DNA from: Pyropia yezoensis
Lineage: Eukaryota; Rhodophyta; Bangiophyceae; Bangiales; Bangiaceae
Length of the DNA: 64,000 bases
Reading direction: 5' to 3'
Assembly (NCBI GenBank): GCA_009829735.1
Contig: CM020618.1
Span: forward strand, 5,268,882 to 5,332,881
Shown piece by piece: positions 30,241 through 40,477 of the stretch. A program made the position numbers and the translations under genes. Within the stretch, counting starts at the first letter, position 1, and each line of letters starts with the position of its first letter. The notes below the pieces were generated by a model that was given only the letters and a program-made list of their open reading frames with translations, was not told the DNA's origin and did not search any database.

Positions 30241-32424
30241 ATGTCTACCCAAGAGACGGGGAACGTTCAAGATGACGGATCGGCGTCGACGCCGACCCCG
30301 GAGGTGACTACGGGAACCGGGATCGGGAACCCGATCGATAACATTGAGACGCCAATGCTTTCCGGTGCCGGATCGACGTTTGGCACGGCTCGGACGGCAG
30401 GAGGCGGGGGCCCGCCTCAACTGTCGTCGACCGACCTCACTCCGCCGCCTCCTTCACCAGGGGATTCCCTGATGGCATCATTGGCCCGCATCGAGGCCCG
30501 GTTTTCCGGGCTCGACGCCCGTCAAGATCGGACGGAGGACGCAATGGCAGTGTTGATGTCAACACGGCACACGACGGGACCCCGTCGTGTTCCTCCCACA
30601 CCGGTACGGTTCGAACCGGCCGGACTACTTTCGGAGTCCACCAGGGTCAACCCCGGTGTTGCTACTCCTGGACAACCCCCGGACACAATGGGGTATGGGT
30701 CCGACTCGTCGGCAGAATTGGAACGGAGTCACACGGAGCGATACGCTCGGAGCACCCGAAGCGGACTCCGCGGACACGACCCGGCGGATACGTACGCCGG
30801 GGGAGAGTCGGTTATTGGGGGAGGGGGTACCCTCTCGCAGTACCCCCACGACGAAGGAGGCCAGGCAACTCGGGTTCCCGAGGTGCCGACGCCTGAAGTA
30901 CCATCTTCAGTGGTGGAAGCTATGACCGCGCAGGTAACTGCGAGCCTACTGAAGCGGATGGAGTCCGATGAGTTCGCTCATCAACTGGCTAAGCGACTGG
31001 ATATCCAGGACGCTGACACGGAGATCGTCAGCGAGGTCTTCCGGTCGGTTCTTACTCCGGAACGTTATCGTTTGGAGGACCGCTCTACCACCGTATCGGA
31101 ATCGATGCGTAATACGTCGCATCGGGCGATCCGCTCTATGCAGACCCTTATGAAGGGAGTCCCTATGTTCGGGGGGCCGAACGGACGCCCGTTGGCAGTC
31201 ATCGGCTTCTTGACTAGCTTCAAGGCAGCCGCAGACAAGGCGCTCGTTAACGAGGGGCTGGCCCTGGAGATCCTCCCGTTCTTTGTTGATGAACGGGTGC
31301 GAGGCATTCTTCGCCAGGCATCCCCGATGCCGGGAATGAGGGTCGCGGCCACCCCCATGGATTACCGTGGGATATTGAAGGAGCTGCTGAGCAGTTACCT
31401 CAGTGAGGACAAGTGCGAGGACCACTATCGGGCCCTTCGCACTGCCACCGCCCAGTCCTGGGAGGATGAGGAGATGTTTGGACGCCGGATCCAAGAGCTC
31501 GACTACGAGCTGGGGAAGCTCCTCGGAGAAGGGGAGCTACGGGCCATCCTGTTCGCAGGAGTACCCAACTACGTGCGGATATCCGCACGGGGCGCCAACA
31601 CGGCACGGACGAACTTCAGTCGACTGATGCATATGTGCAAGTCCCTAGGGGACGCCTACCGGGTTCTACACCCGGAGTGTGCCTTGGCCCCGAAGCCCAA
31701 GGGTGAGGGAGGCAAGCCCAGTCTTACCCCGGTACCGAGGCAAGAGAAGGTGGAACGTAAGGCCGCACCAGTACTGGTGGCGACCGAACATACCCCTATT
31801 GGTGAGGGTGACCCTCTAGTCGACCAACAGGGCCACCTGTTGCTACCGGCGACGCCGGTGATTGATGAACATGGTACGGTAGCGTACATCGCCCCGGCTG
31901 GAACCCAGTTCCAGGTCAACGAAGGAACGGGACGGCGCGTCCCGTATGTGCGGACTACGGGGTACTCCCCGGTGACGGGTAACCCTCACCAACCCTTGCC
32001 AACATGGGCGGTGCGCACGGAGGCACCCCCGCAGATTGCGGGCCGACCCAACCGGTTGGGGGAGTCCATGTTCCGGTTGACCCAAGGACCCAAGGCCTAC
32101 CAGGGAGCAGGCACTCGGGCGCCCGAGGGAGGCAACCGTAGCTACGGGGCTACCCCGATGCGACCTCAAGGAGGGACCGGCACGTCCGGGTGTATGTTGT
32201 GTGGGGATCCCCAGCACTGGGTGTCTTCCTGCCCACTCATCCCCGAGGAGTCTCGGCGGGCAGCGGCGCAACGCAAGGCATCCACCGGGGGGTTTTCCGC
32301 CCGAGCACCCGGACCCGCACCGGGTAGGCAGCCAGCTCCAGGTGGAGTACTGGCCGTCGAGGGGGCACCTCCTCAGCCGGATGTCCCGGCGGACAGCACC
32401 CTACCAAGGGCGGGAAACGAGTAA
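30241..32424 (+). CDS. Gag polyprotein of element B
   Basis: 727 residues from ATG at 30241, about 210 bp after the primer-binding site. The N-terminal third is Ser/Thr/Gly-rich. The central capsid-like region (about residues 300-480) has FGGPNGRPLAVIGFLTSFKA, LEILPFFVDERVRGILRQA and EDHYRALRTATAQSWEDEEM. A single CCHC zinc knuckle, CMLCGDPQHWVSSC (about residue 657), should bind genomic RNA. The C-terminus ends RAGNE, and element A Gag ends SAGNE. The stop TAA is eight bases before the pol ATG, so pol is probably reached by reinitiation and not by a frameshift fusion. Packages RNA into cytoplasmic virus-like particles, by family. Confidence 0.93.
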   Translation: MSTQETGNVQDDGSASTPTPEVTTGTGIGNPIDNIETPMLSGAGSTFGTARTAGGGGPPQLSSTDLTPPPPSPGDSLMASLARIEARFSGLDARQDRTEDAMAVLMSTRHTTGPRRVPPTPVRFEPAGLLSESTRVNPGVATPGQPPDTMGYGSDSSAELERSHTERYARSTRSGLRGHDPADTYAGGESVIGGGGTLSQYPHDEGGQATRVPEVPTPEVPSSVVEAMTAQVTASLLKRMESDEFAHQLAKRLDIQDADTEIVSEVFRSVLTPERYRLEDRSTTVSESMRNTSHRAIRSMQTLMKGVPMFGGPNGRPLAVIGFLTSFKAAADKALVNEGLALEILPFFVDERVRGILRQASPMPGMRVAATPMDYRGILKELLSSYLSEDKCEDHYRALRTATAQSWEDEEMFGRRIQELDYELGKLLGEGELRAILFAGVPNYVRISARGANTARTNFSRLMHMCKSLGDAYRVLHPECALAPKPKGEGGKPSLTPVPRQEKVERKAAPVLVATEHTPIGEGDPLVDQQGHLLLPATPVIDEHGTVAYIAPAGTQFQVNEGTGRRVPYVRTTGYSPVTGNPHQPLPTWAVRTEAPPQIAGRPNRLGESMFRLTQGPKAYQGAGTRAPEGGNRSYGATPMRPQGGTGTSGCMLCGDPQHWVSSCPLIPEESRRAAAQRKASTGGFSARAPGPAPGRQPAPGGVLAVEGAPPQPDVPADSTLPRAGNE

Positions 32425-32432
32425 GAGGAAGG

Positions 32433-35400
32433 ATGACCGGGGGGCGCTGGGGTTACCCAAGCAAGCCACCTCGGAGTACCGCGGGGAAAGCCCCACGGAG
32501 AGCGCGGTTGAGCCGACGCCGCATCAACCCCCGGGTACACCTTCCGGCCCCGACGACACGGCGTCAGGGGATTGATGACCAACCTCCAAGGTTGGGAGGA
32601 AAGGACGGGAAGCCCCGTCACGTTGAACCAGACAAGGGCCCCGTTCAGGATGCCCGAGCTACACCGGATATCGGTGTAGGACATGTGTTGTTTACCTTGG
32701 AGAACTTCAAGGTATCAGCCACACTGGGGGTTGACCCCCAGTCGACACGATCGTACTACCCTGTACTGGATACAGGGGCTGGACCCAACCTTATCCGGAA
32801 GGATACCCTCCCGGACAAGTGGCTTCCACGAGTCAGAGTGACTCGGGGACCCACCATCAAGGACGCGAATGGTCGACTCATTCGTACGACCGCAGCGATG
32901 TCGCTGCAGGTTACCATCGGGGATCTCACCACGGAAGTTGACTTCCTGGTATGTGAAACGCTATCGGTGCCCTGCATACTGGGGTGCACCTTCATCAACG
33001 TTCACGTTGATGCAATCCGGCCAGGCCGGAGGACCGTCGAGCTTCAAGAAGCCGACGGGACGAAGCGAGGACACACGGCTATCGTCAGGGACCTGACGCT
33101 ACAAGGAAGCCACGTTAACGTGGCTGAGGTGTACGCAAGCGTCGAGCCGAAGACACTTCGGTTGGCCGAGCGAACTCGCTTTGAGCCGTTGTCAGAGACA
33201 GTCCTCCCGGTTAACTGCGACCTCGCAGGCATCTGCAGAGTCCAGTCCAACCTACGGACGTACAAGCGCCATGGGTTGACCATGGCCAACGGTCTCATAG
33301 ACCTCCCAGCAGGAGGGTCGTCCCTCCTAGTGATGGCGAACTACCGCCGTAAGGCAGTCACCCTCCCGAAGGGAACTATCCTCGGGATTGCCGAACTCTA
33401 CGAAGGAGATATCCTTACCCCTGATAAGGAAGGTCAAGTGGAACCACTTGAAGTACTGGCGGTCGCCGAGACCACCGAGCGACAGCAACCCGATGACGGG
33501 AAGCCTAACCCATCGGCGGCTCCGGCGGACCTGCCGCCAAAGAACCAAGAGGCCTTGAAGGCACTGGCCGAGGCTGACCTCGACCACCTTCACCCTTCGG
33601 TAGCCGAAGGGGTACGACGGATGCTAAGAAAGCATGACGTTATGTGGACAGGCGGGGCCTTGGGAACCATTGGGGCAACCCAACATCGTATAGACCTGGT
33701 ACCAGGCGCACGACCCGCCCGCTCACAACCGCACCGAGCGGGACCTATGCAACGAGAGATCGTTGATGGAGAAGTGAAGAGGATGAGTGAAGCTAAGGTG
33801 ATCCGACCTTCGATGTCGGAATGGGGTGCCCCAGTCGTTATTGTGCCGAAGAAGGATCAAACCCCTCGGTTTTGCATCGATTATCGACGCCTCAACTTGG
33901 TTACCAAGAAGGACTCATACCCTTTACCAAGGATGGATGAATGCATCGACTCCCTGGGGGAGGCTACGGTGTTTACCACCATCGACTGCAATGCCGGATA
34001 CTGGCAGATCCCGGTGGCGGACGAGGATATCCCCAAGACGGCATTCGTCTGCCACAGTGGAATGTACGAGTTCCTAAGGATGCCCTTCGGATTGTCCAAC
34101 GCCCCCGCTACATTCCAGCGGGCTATCGACATCATACTGTCGGGGGTGAAGTGGCGTAACTGCCTAGTGTACCTCGATGACGTCATCGTCTTCTCGCGTA
34201 ACATGGATGACCATGTACAACATGTTGACGAGGTACTCACCCTCTTGAGGAACGCCGGGGTAACCCTGCGTCTGAAGAAGTGCGCCTTCTTCCAACAGAC
34301 GGTCGAATATCTGGGCCACCAGATAACCCCTGGTAAACTAGGGGTACTCGAAGCCAATACCCGGGCACCGCGGGATGCCCGGTTCCCTAACACCCAGACG
34401 CAGCTCAAGAGCTTCCTGGGAATGTGCAATGTATACCGACGGTTCGTCAAGGACTTCGCTCGGATAGCTAAACCGTTAACGGTTCTTACGAGCAATACCT
34501 TACCCAAGGTACTCCAACCCCCTTCGCCTAGCGAAGAGGAGGCATTCGAGTCGCTGAAGCGAGCCCTACTAGCCCCACCCGTCCTTGCGTTACCGCATAG
34601 ACGGGGTACCTTCGTCATCGATGTCGATGCGTGTGATACACAAGTGGGATGCACCCTGTTACAGGGAGAGACGTTGATCGGTACCGATAACGTTATCCCG
34701 GACCTACGTCCGGTAGGGTACTTCAGCCGGACACTCAACCCGGCTGAGCGGAACTATAGTGCCACCGAGCGTGAATGCCTCGGAGTTATATGGGCAGTGC
34801 AACTGCTCCGTCCATACCTGGAGGGCTCCAGGTTCATCGTGAGGTCCGACCACGAACCCCTACGATGGCTCCTCAACCTTGGTGACAAGGATTCCGATAG
34901 CCATGGGAGGCTAGCCCGATGGAGGCTGAAGATGGCCGAGCACGACTACCGCACGGTGTATAAGGCTGGGTCAACCCACCACCTCGGAGACGCGTTGTCT
35001 CGACTCGACACCCCGAGCGGGGATACCCGCCCGGTGGACGAGGACATCCCGGTGGTACCGGTGTGCATGGTGGGTAATGCTACCCAGGGTATGGCTGACC
35101 ATACCATGGCACACCTTGCGTGCCCATTGACCCTCGCGGACTTCCGCGAGGCACAGGCCAACGACGATGACTGTAGACGTCATCGTGCTAACCTCCTGGC
35201 CGGTACGGCCGGCATCTTCTCCGAGAACGAAGACGGACTCATATACCGGCGGGCACCCGCCGATGGACGACACCAAGTCGTGGTTCCCGTGTCCTTACGG
35301 CAAGCCGTCATGGAACGAGAACATGAGAACCCTACAGCCGGACACCCGGGGGGTTCACGTATGTTCGCAGCAATGCGAAGGTTCTTCTACTGGCCAGCAA

Positions 35401-36599
35401 TGGCCGTCGACGTGGTCGACCACGTAAGGGGATGCCACCCCTGTGCGCGTAACCGCATGAGTCTACATAGGCAGGCGTCTGCCATGAAGCTATTCCCACC
35501 CGATGGGCCCAACGAGCAAGTCGCTATCGACATACTCGGGCCACTCCCGGTAACGGAAGAAGGGAACAGGTACATCCTGGTCATGTCTGACCGATTCACC
35601 AAGCTGTCACGAGCGGCAGCCATCCCGAATGATACGGCATACACGATTATGAACGCAGTGGTTGACCACTGGATCAGTGCATACGGAGTCATGAAGCAAC
35701 TCCTCTCCGATAACGGAGCAAACCTTACGTCGGCATTCTGCACGAAGGTCCTGGGCATGTTCGGTATCGAACCACGTCGGGCATCCGACTACCACCCGCA
35801 GTCCAACGGGCAGGTGGAGCGGTTCAACCGCACCATCGTAAAGATGCTACAGTGCTACGTGGCCGAGCACACGAACACTTGGGACAGGCTTCTGTCCGTA
35901 CTCACCCTGGCATACAATGCCAGGCCACATCGGAGCACAAACATTGCTCCGCTGGAGTGGGTCATGCCACTAGGCGTCGGTAACCTGACGCTGCCACCCG
36001 GCAGGTGCACTCGATATGATACACCGAAGGGCCGACCCGCCGAACGCATCCACCTAGCTTGGTTGGCCAAGCTATCGTGGATGATTCCTAAGCTCAAGGG
36101 TGCCCTTGACAGAACACAACTTCGGTATAAGAAGAACTTCGACGCCCGACTACGGGTGCGCAACGCAACCCTGGTAACAGGTGACTGGGTCTATATCAGA
36201 CACCAGAAGTTCCGAGGGAACAAGCTTATGCAACCGGTCAAGGGACCGTACCAGATCCTCCACAGAGATGACCACTCTGTTATCTTACACTCCGATACGG
36301 AGATCCAACGCATCAGTATGAATGATGTCACACCTGCTCCGAAGCCGGAACAGCCTCAGCCGGTACCGGCTGGGTTGCTACATGAAGCTCTTACAACCCA
36401 CCGGTCGGATGACCCGGTGGGACCGGATGGGATTCCATACCAAGTAGAGAGCGTGGTCGGACACACCGACCCGAACATACCAGGACCCTGGTACGTCAAG
36501 GTTATGTGGGTCGGATACGACTCACCCACCTGGGAACAGGCGGCGAATATACCCCGCCAACTACTCATGCCTTACATGAGGCGACGACGCCTACTGTAA
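32433..36599 (+). CDS. Pol polyprotein of element B
   Basis: 1388 residues with all domains in gypsy order. Aspartic protease has VLDTGAGPNLIRK (about residue 110). Reverse transcriptase has RFCIDYRRLN and YLDDVIVFS (about 579). RNase H starts FVIDVDACDTQVGC (about 726) and has SATERECLGVIWAVQLLRPY. Integrase has an HHCC zinc domain (HENPTAGHPGG...CHPCARNR, about 965-1005) and a DDE core (AIDILGPLPV, LLSDNGANLTSAF, HPQSNGQVERFNRT, about 1031-1128). A C-terminal chromodomain-like stretch is VESVVGHTDPNIPGPWYVKV...SPTWEQAANIP. No key residue is missing. Its ATG follows the gag stop by eight bases. Confidence 0.96.
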   Translation: MTGGRWGYPSKPPRSTAGKAPRRARLSRRRINPRVHLPAPTTRRQGIDDQPPRLGGKDGKPRHVEPDKGPVQDARATPDIGVGHVLFTLENFKVSATLGVDPQSTRSYYPVLDTGAGPNLIRKDTLPDKWLPRVRVTRGPTIKDANGRLIRTTAAMSLQVTIGDLTTEVDFLVCETLSVPCILGCTFINVHVDAIRPGRRTVELQEADGTKRGHTAIVRDLTLQGSHVNVAEVYASVEPKTLRLAERTRFEPLSETVLPVNCDLAGICRVQSNLRTYKRHGLTMANGLIDLPAGGSSLLVMANYRRKAVTLPKGTILGIAELYEGDILTPDKEGQVEPLEVLAVAETTERQQPDDGKPNPSAAPADLPPKNQEALKALAEADLDHLHPSVAEGVRRMLRKHDVMWTGGALGTIGATQHRIDLVPGARPARSQPHRAGPMQREIVDGEVKRMSEAKVIRPSMSEWGAPVVIVPKKDQTPRFCIDYRRLNLVTKKDSYPLPRMDECIDSLGEATVFTTIDCNAGYWQIPVADEDIPKTAFVCHSGMYEFLRMPFGLSNAPATFQRAIDIILSGVKWRNCLVYLDDVIVFSRNMDDHVQHVDEVLTLLRNAGVTLRLKKCAFFQQTVEYLGHQITPGKLGVLEANTRAPRDARFPNTQTQLKSFLGMCNVYRRFVKDFARIAKPLTVLTSNTLPKVLQPPSPSEEEAFESLKRALLAPPVLALPHRRGTFVIDVDACDTQVGCTLLQGETLIGTDNVIPDLRPVGYFSRTLNPAERNYSATERECLGVIWAVQLLRPYLEGSRFIVRSDHEPLRWLLNLGDKDSDSHGRLARWRLKMAEHDYRTVYKAGSTHHLGDALSRLDTPSGDTRPVDEDIPVVPVCMVGNATQGMADHTMAHLACPLTLADFREAQANDDDCRRHRANLLAGTAGIFSENEDGLIYRRAPADGRHQVVVPVSLRQAVMEREHENPTAGHPGGSRMFAAMRRFFYWPAMAVDVVDHVRGCHPCARNRMSLHRQASAMKLFPPDGPNEQVAIDILGPLPVTEEGNRYILVMSDRFTKLSRAAAIPNDTAYTIMNAVVDHWISAYGVMKQLLSDNGANLTSAFCTKVLGMFGIEPRRASDYHPQSNGQVERFNRTIVKMLQCYVAEHTNTWDRLLSVLTLAYNARPHRSTNIAPLEWVMPLGVGNLTLPPGRCTRYDTPKGRPAERIHLAWLAKLSWMIPKLKGALDRTQLRYKKNFDARLRVRNATLVTGDWVYIRHQKFRGNKLMQPVKGPYQILHRDDHSVILHSDTEIQRISMNDVTPAPKPEQPQPVPAGLLHEALTTHRSDDPVGPDGIPYQVESVVGHTDPNIPGPWYVKVMWVGYDSPTWEQAANIPRQLLMPYMRRRRLL

Positions 36600-37079
36600 C
36601 AACCCAACCGACACCGACATCGGCTGTTGGGGGGTGAGGCTTATACCTACTAAGTAGGGTGTGACATGGTTACGGCAGACTTAGGTTTCTAAGTCAAATC
36701 AGACTTAGGTTTCTAAGTCGAACCAAGCTTAGGTAACTAAGTAGAGCCAAGCTTAGGTAACTAAGTAAAACCTGAACCTTAATAAGTTAACTAAAAGGTA
36801 AAGGCTAACTCCGATAATATCGAAGTAACTAGGGAGCTTACACGGGAGGATGACCTCCCCAAGCCAAGACACAAAGTGAGGGAGGATAACCTCCCCAAGC
36901 ATGAACCAACCGGAAGAAGTTGGGCGGGAGGCAAGGCACCACTGAGCCAGAAGGGGTACTCCCCAGGGCAGCAAACAGAGGCAAGCAATGCCCCCAGCGG
37001 GGGATGAGTTTATACTCACTACTACCCGGCGACCATAAGGGTTGCCGGGGCCCTCTCCCTCACAAACAAATAGCACTCC
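36600..37079. other. pol/antisense-ORF spacer with a hairpin array
   Basis: At 36678-36765 four 24-26-bp tandem units each hold a short inverted repeat: GACTTAG-GTTT-CTAAGTC twice, then CTTAG-GTAA-CTAAG twice. A related CCTAC-TAA-GTAGG precedes them at 36646. The array lies exactly where the converging pol and antisense transcripts would end. No ORF is evident. Confidence 0.75.
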
Positions 37080-39527
37080 TCAGTGGGTAGACCCACTGCC
37101 CGAGGGAGGCCACTCACGCGTAAGCGCGTATACCTCCGTGCTCCACCGGTCGGCAATGTCACGACGGTCGACCACCCGAGTTACCTCGGTGCATAGCTGG
37201 ACGAGGGTGCTGCGGCCAGCCTCCACGTCCTCCAGAGCTTTCTGGAGGCGGTCCAGCACGCCACCAAAGCAACGCGCTGACCCAACCAGCGCAGCACCTG
37301 GGGGGATATCCCCCCAGCTAACAGAGAGACCCCCACGCATTGCGCGGGTAACAAGGGCGTCAACGCCTTCATACCAGAGACGGGGACCCCCGTCATGTAG
37401 GACAGGAGCGGGAGGTGACACTGGCGCAGCCAGAGGAGCCACAGGAGCCGACACGGCTACCACCGGAGCCGGTGGCACCTGATACGAGGCCCGGTAGGAC
37501 CCTACCGAAGGGGCTCCACCGTAACCACGGCGGTACTCCGCCCGACGACGGGACACCTCACGCTCCCCACCCACAGAGCCCCACTCTCGGGGACGACGGC
37601 CAACCGCCGCCGGCATCGGGTTACCGAACCACGGAGCAAGGACCTGAAGAGGGTCATGGATAACCATGGGAATACCCAGGTCAGGAACGGCCTCGGTGGA
37701 CGCCCACCCATGGCAACTAGGCTCACCCGGCTGAGTACGCCGGACACGCAACGAGTGACGAGGCAAGGGGGAAGCCCCAGCCTGCGGGTCCCGGTACGGG
37801 GGAAGGGCCAACACCCCAGCCCAGTTCACGGCATCGTGAACAGCCAGCAGGGCTTCGAACTCCCGGGCCAACCCGGTCTTGGCGGCTATCAGATCCACGC
37901 CCAACTGCGCGATGTGCCGACGGACACCCGTCGGAAGATGAAACAGACGACCCTGCCGGCGGACGGACAGAAAGAAGGATGAAGCCTGCCCGAGGGTAAC
38001 CTCAAGGGTGAAGGTACCCTGCAACGGGTGGACCGGCCGGGAGGCCAACACACTCCCGAAGTATCGGAGGCAGGAGCCGGTGTCAAACCGGAAAGCAGGG
38101 GCGGGTTCCCACCCCTCCTGCCATAGCGGCGGGCGCACGGGAGTGTATACCGGAGCACGACCGTTGCCGGTCTGCAACGCACACGTTATATCCGTGCGGA
38201 ACGCATCCGCCATGACACCATGGTTACGTCGCCAACTCGACGCCGACTTCAAGCCCGACATAGGCGGGTAGGAAGCAGCCAACGACAGATACGGGGGTAC
38301 CCCCGGGTAGTAGTCAAAGTCGGGATACCGACCGGTACGGCTCACCGTCTCCCCAAACGCAACCGGCTCCGCCGCCGCCGCAATCCCCCGAGCACTAGCC
38401 GGGTAGTCAATCTCCCGCGGCAACGTGGGGGCAATCAAGTCGCAGACCCCGAAGTTGGGGTCGAGGTAGACCTCACCCCGTCCCACCCGGGTGCGCCAGA
38501 GCTGCGCATGCCGGTCGTCCGGCTGACTCAGGATCCAATGGTGTTCCACCCGGACCGCGTTCGGCTGGTTGACCAGCCGCACCAACTCCCGCTCCCAGCA
38601 CGGGTCCACCTTGACGCGCCGGGAGGATTCTCCACGGGGATGCACCAGGTGGAAGTCCACCCGCATACGCCCATCGGACTCCATCGACTCTTGCACCGTG
38701 AGGCCTCGAACCCGAGCCACCAAGTCGGACACCGACATGGCGGGTTGACCCGCCGCCACGGCGACGCCGCCACCCAACGGGGCAGCCCGGGCAGGACCAG
38801 GAAGAATCGGGGGCGCCGGGGGACGCACCACCGGCAGAGGGGCCGACGTCGGAGATGGACGAGGCCGAGGAGGAAGAAGAAGGGCGGGCGCCCGCCCGGA
38901 GTAACTCCCGGTGTCAACCGCCATGGGAGAAGGAGCGTCTTGACCGCTCGACGCCCGCGGCACCGCAGGTACGGCACCGGCGCCGGCACCACCCGTCGGC
39001 GTAGCCCCCGCCTCGGAAGGGGAAGGCACTTGGACAGCCTCCGGAGCCGGAGCCCCGGCCGTGCGGACACCCGCACCGTCTTGACCCGCCGCACCGGGTG
39101 TCGCACCGCCACCACCACCCGCGTCAACGTCGGGACCGCCTCGAGGAGTCACCGCCCGGACACCCGGACCACCTTGACCAGCCGGAGTCGGCTGTGGGTC
39201 GCGACCTCCGCCGCAGGGCGGACCATCTTCAGGTACCTGCGGTGAGCCGGCACCGGCACCAGGCCCCATCCGGGCAGCCGGCAGAGAGGGGGTAGAAGCC
39301 GCCACGCGCGGTTGACCGCCGGGTTGACCTCCGGCCGACGGCACCGTCGTGCCGCTGCACACGGACGACAGTCCTCCGGCCGACAGACGGACGGACACCG
39401 CAGGCCCGTCGTCGTCAGACGAGCTCACCCCGTAACGCGCGGCGTCGGGACCGACAGGCGCGTCGTCCTCCATCTCCTCCCCGATCAGGAGGTCTTCCTC
39501 CTCTTCAAGCACCTGGGGATAGGACAT
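37080..39527 (-). CDS. antisense ORF of element B (aORF-B)
   Basis: 815 residues from ATG at 39527 (MSYPQVLEEEEDLLIGEEME); the open frame extends 94 codons upstream. It runs opposite to gag-pol between pol and the 3' LTR. Residues about 1-370 are Gly/Pro/Ala-rich and disordered-looking. The central part has VHPRGESSRRVKVDPCWERE, PLWQEGWEPAPAFRF, YFGSV at about residue 490, VRRQGRLFHLPTGVRRHIAQ and FEALLAVHDAVNWAGVLAL, aligning with aORF-A and aORF-C. The C-terminus has a helical RLQKALEDVEAGRSTLVQLC. No RS tail is present here, unlike aORF-A. Function is unknown. Transcription would need an antisense promoter in or near the 3' LTR. Confidence 0.8.
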   Translation of the reverse strand: MSYPQVLEEEEDLLIGEEMEDDAPVGPDAARYGVSSSDDDGPAVSVRLSAGGLSSVCSGTTVPSAGGQPGGQPRVAASTPSLPAARMGPGAGAGSPQVPEDGPPCGGGRDPQPTPAGQGGPGVRAVTPRGGPDVDAGGGGGATPGAAGQDGAGVRTAGAPAPEAVQVPSPSEAGATPTGGAGAGAVPAVPRASSGQDAPSPMAVDTGSYSGRAPALLLPPRPRPSPTSAPLPVVRPPAPPILPGPARAAPLGGGVAVAAGQPAMSVSDLVARVRGLTVQESMESDGRMRVDFHLVHPRGESSRRVKVDPCWERELVRLVNQPNAVRVEHHWILSQPDDRHAQLWRTRVGRGEVYLDPNFGVCDLIAPTLPREIDYPASARGIAAAAEPVAFGETVSRTGRYPDFDYYPGVPPYLSLAASYPPMSGLKSASSWRRNHGVMADAFRTDITCALQTGNGRAPVYTPVRPPLWQEGWEPAPAFRFDTGSCLRYFGSVLASRPVHPLQGTFTLEVTLGQASSFFLSVRRQGRLFHLPTGVRRHIAQLGVDLIAAKTGLAREFEALLAVHDAVNWAGVLALPPYRDPQAGASPLPRHSLRVRRTQPGEPSCHGWASTEAVPDLGIPMVIHDPLQVLAPWFGNPMPAAVGRRPREWGSVGGEREVSRRRAEYRRGYGGAPSVGSYRASYQVPPAPVVAVSAPVAPLAAPVSPPAPVLHDGGPRLWYEGVDALVTRAMRGGLSVSWGDIPPGAALVGSARCFGGVLDRLQKALEDVEAGRSTLVQLCTEVTRVVDRRDIADRWSTEVYALTREWPPSGSGSTH

Positions 39528-40102
39528 GATAACGGGTGCGGAGTCCCCCGCGCCCACAAGCCGTCGACGGCTACAACCCGGTACGGTGGGATAACCGGGA
39601 CGAGCCAGGGAAGCGCGGACACCCGCGCTTATGACCACAAACGGCCACGAGAAGCGCCGCAGGCACGCGGGTCGACCCGCGCCCCACGGGGCTACGACCG
39701 CGCTCCACCCAGGCACCTGGGCGGGACGGGGCCACACCCACACACGGGGTAAGCAAGGGGGGTCACCCCCAACCGCCCCCACGCAACGCGGGCAGCCCCC
39801 GCCCCCCACTCAATCGTCCACACGAGAGGGGCCCCCCTACCACCAGGCCCCTGGTGGCGGATCCGCTTGCACCACCCCTCGGAAAGGGGGGGCGTGAACA
39901 GCAACCCGCATCGGGAATTTAACGGTCCGGAAAACGGATCGTGTGTGTGTACCACGCAAAGGGGGGCACCCCCCTGAGACAACCTCGAAAAGGGGTGTCT
40001 GTCGCGACGGGGCGCAAAGCCCCACCCGACGGGTAAACGGTCACGCGACCCACTTACATTCGGTACCCCGAATGCAACTCGACCCGAGGACGGGCCGAAT
40101 CT
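39528..40102. other. leader between aORF-B and the 3' LTR of element B
   Basis: C/G-rich sequence. The aORF frame stays open to 39809 without a better ATG context. This is probably the antisense transcript's 5' UTR and promoter region. Confidence 0.35.
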
Positions 40103-40112
40103 AAGGGGGGGA
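40103..40112 (+). other. polypurine tract of element B
   Basis: AAGGGGGGGA lies two bases before the 3' LTR, the expected plus-strand primer. Confidence 0.8.
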
Positions 40113-40114
40113 TA

Positions 40115-40477
40115 TGTAGCAATATGGTTGTCCGTATTGTGACCCTAATATTAGGGGGGCTACTTCTAATCCTTAACTTTCAATTTGAGAGTCCGTACTG
40201 GTCACGGTATCTATAAGTTACGTATGACCAGAGGGACTTGCATCTTGGGGTGGAGGGTAGTTAGTAGTGTCTCCGAGGGTTTATCACGAGGGGGCCGGTG
40301 GCGAATCCACCGCCGGCCAAGGTAGAACAACAAACCCCTCCCATTTGGGCTCCCATCTTGGTCCCGTGGCTTGCGCTCCAAGGACAGCAACCTTGGCCTC
40401 CCGGTGACGTTGGTGCCGATCCCCCTTGGTGAGCGTTCCCTGAGAGTGGACGCGCGACGGATCCCTATTGTGCTACA
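40115..40477 (+). repeat. 3' LTR of element B
   Basis: Same length as the 5' LTR, with two substitutions (TTTATCACG versus TTTATAACG, and GAGCGTT versus GAGTGTT). Confidence 0.97.

Larger units (their letters stand above)
29653..40477 (+). mobile_element. Ty3/gypsy chromovirus-type element B, intact and nested in A
   Basis: The element is complete at 10,825 bp: LTR, primer-binding site, gag, pol, hairpin array, antisense ORF, polypurine tract, LTR. The target duplication ACCCC is perfect (29648-29652 and 40478-40482). The 363-bp LTRs differ at two positions (about 0.55%). Every long ORF is uninterrupted, so it may be autonomous. It inserted into the pol gene of element A. Confidence 0.97.
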
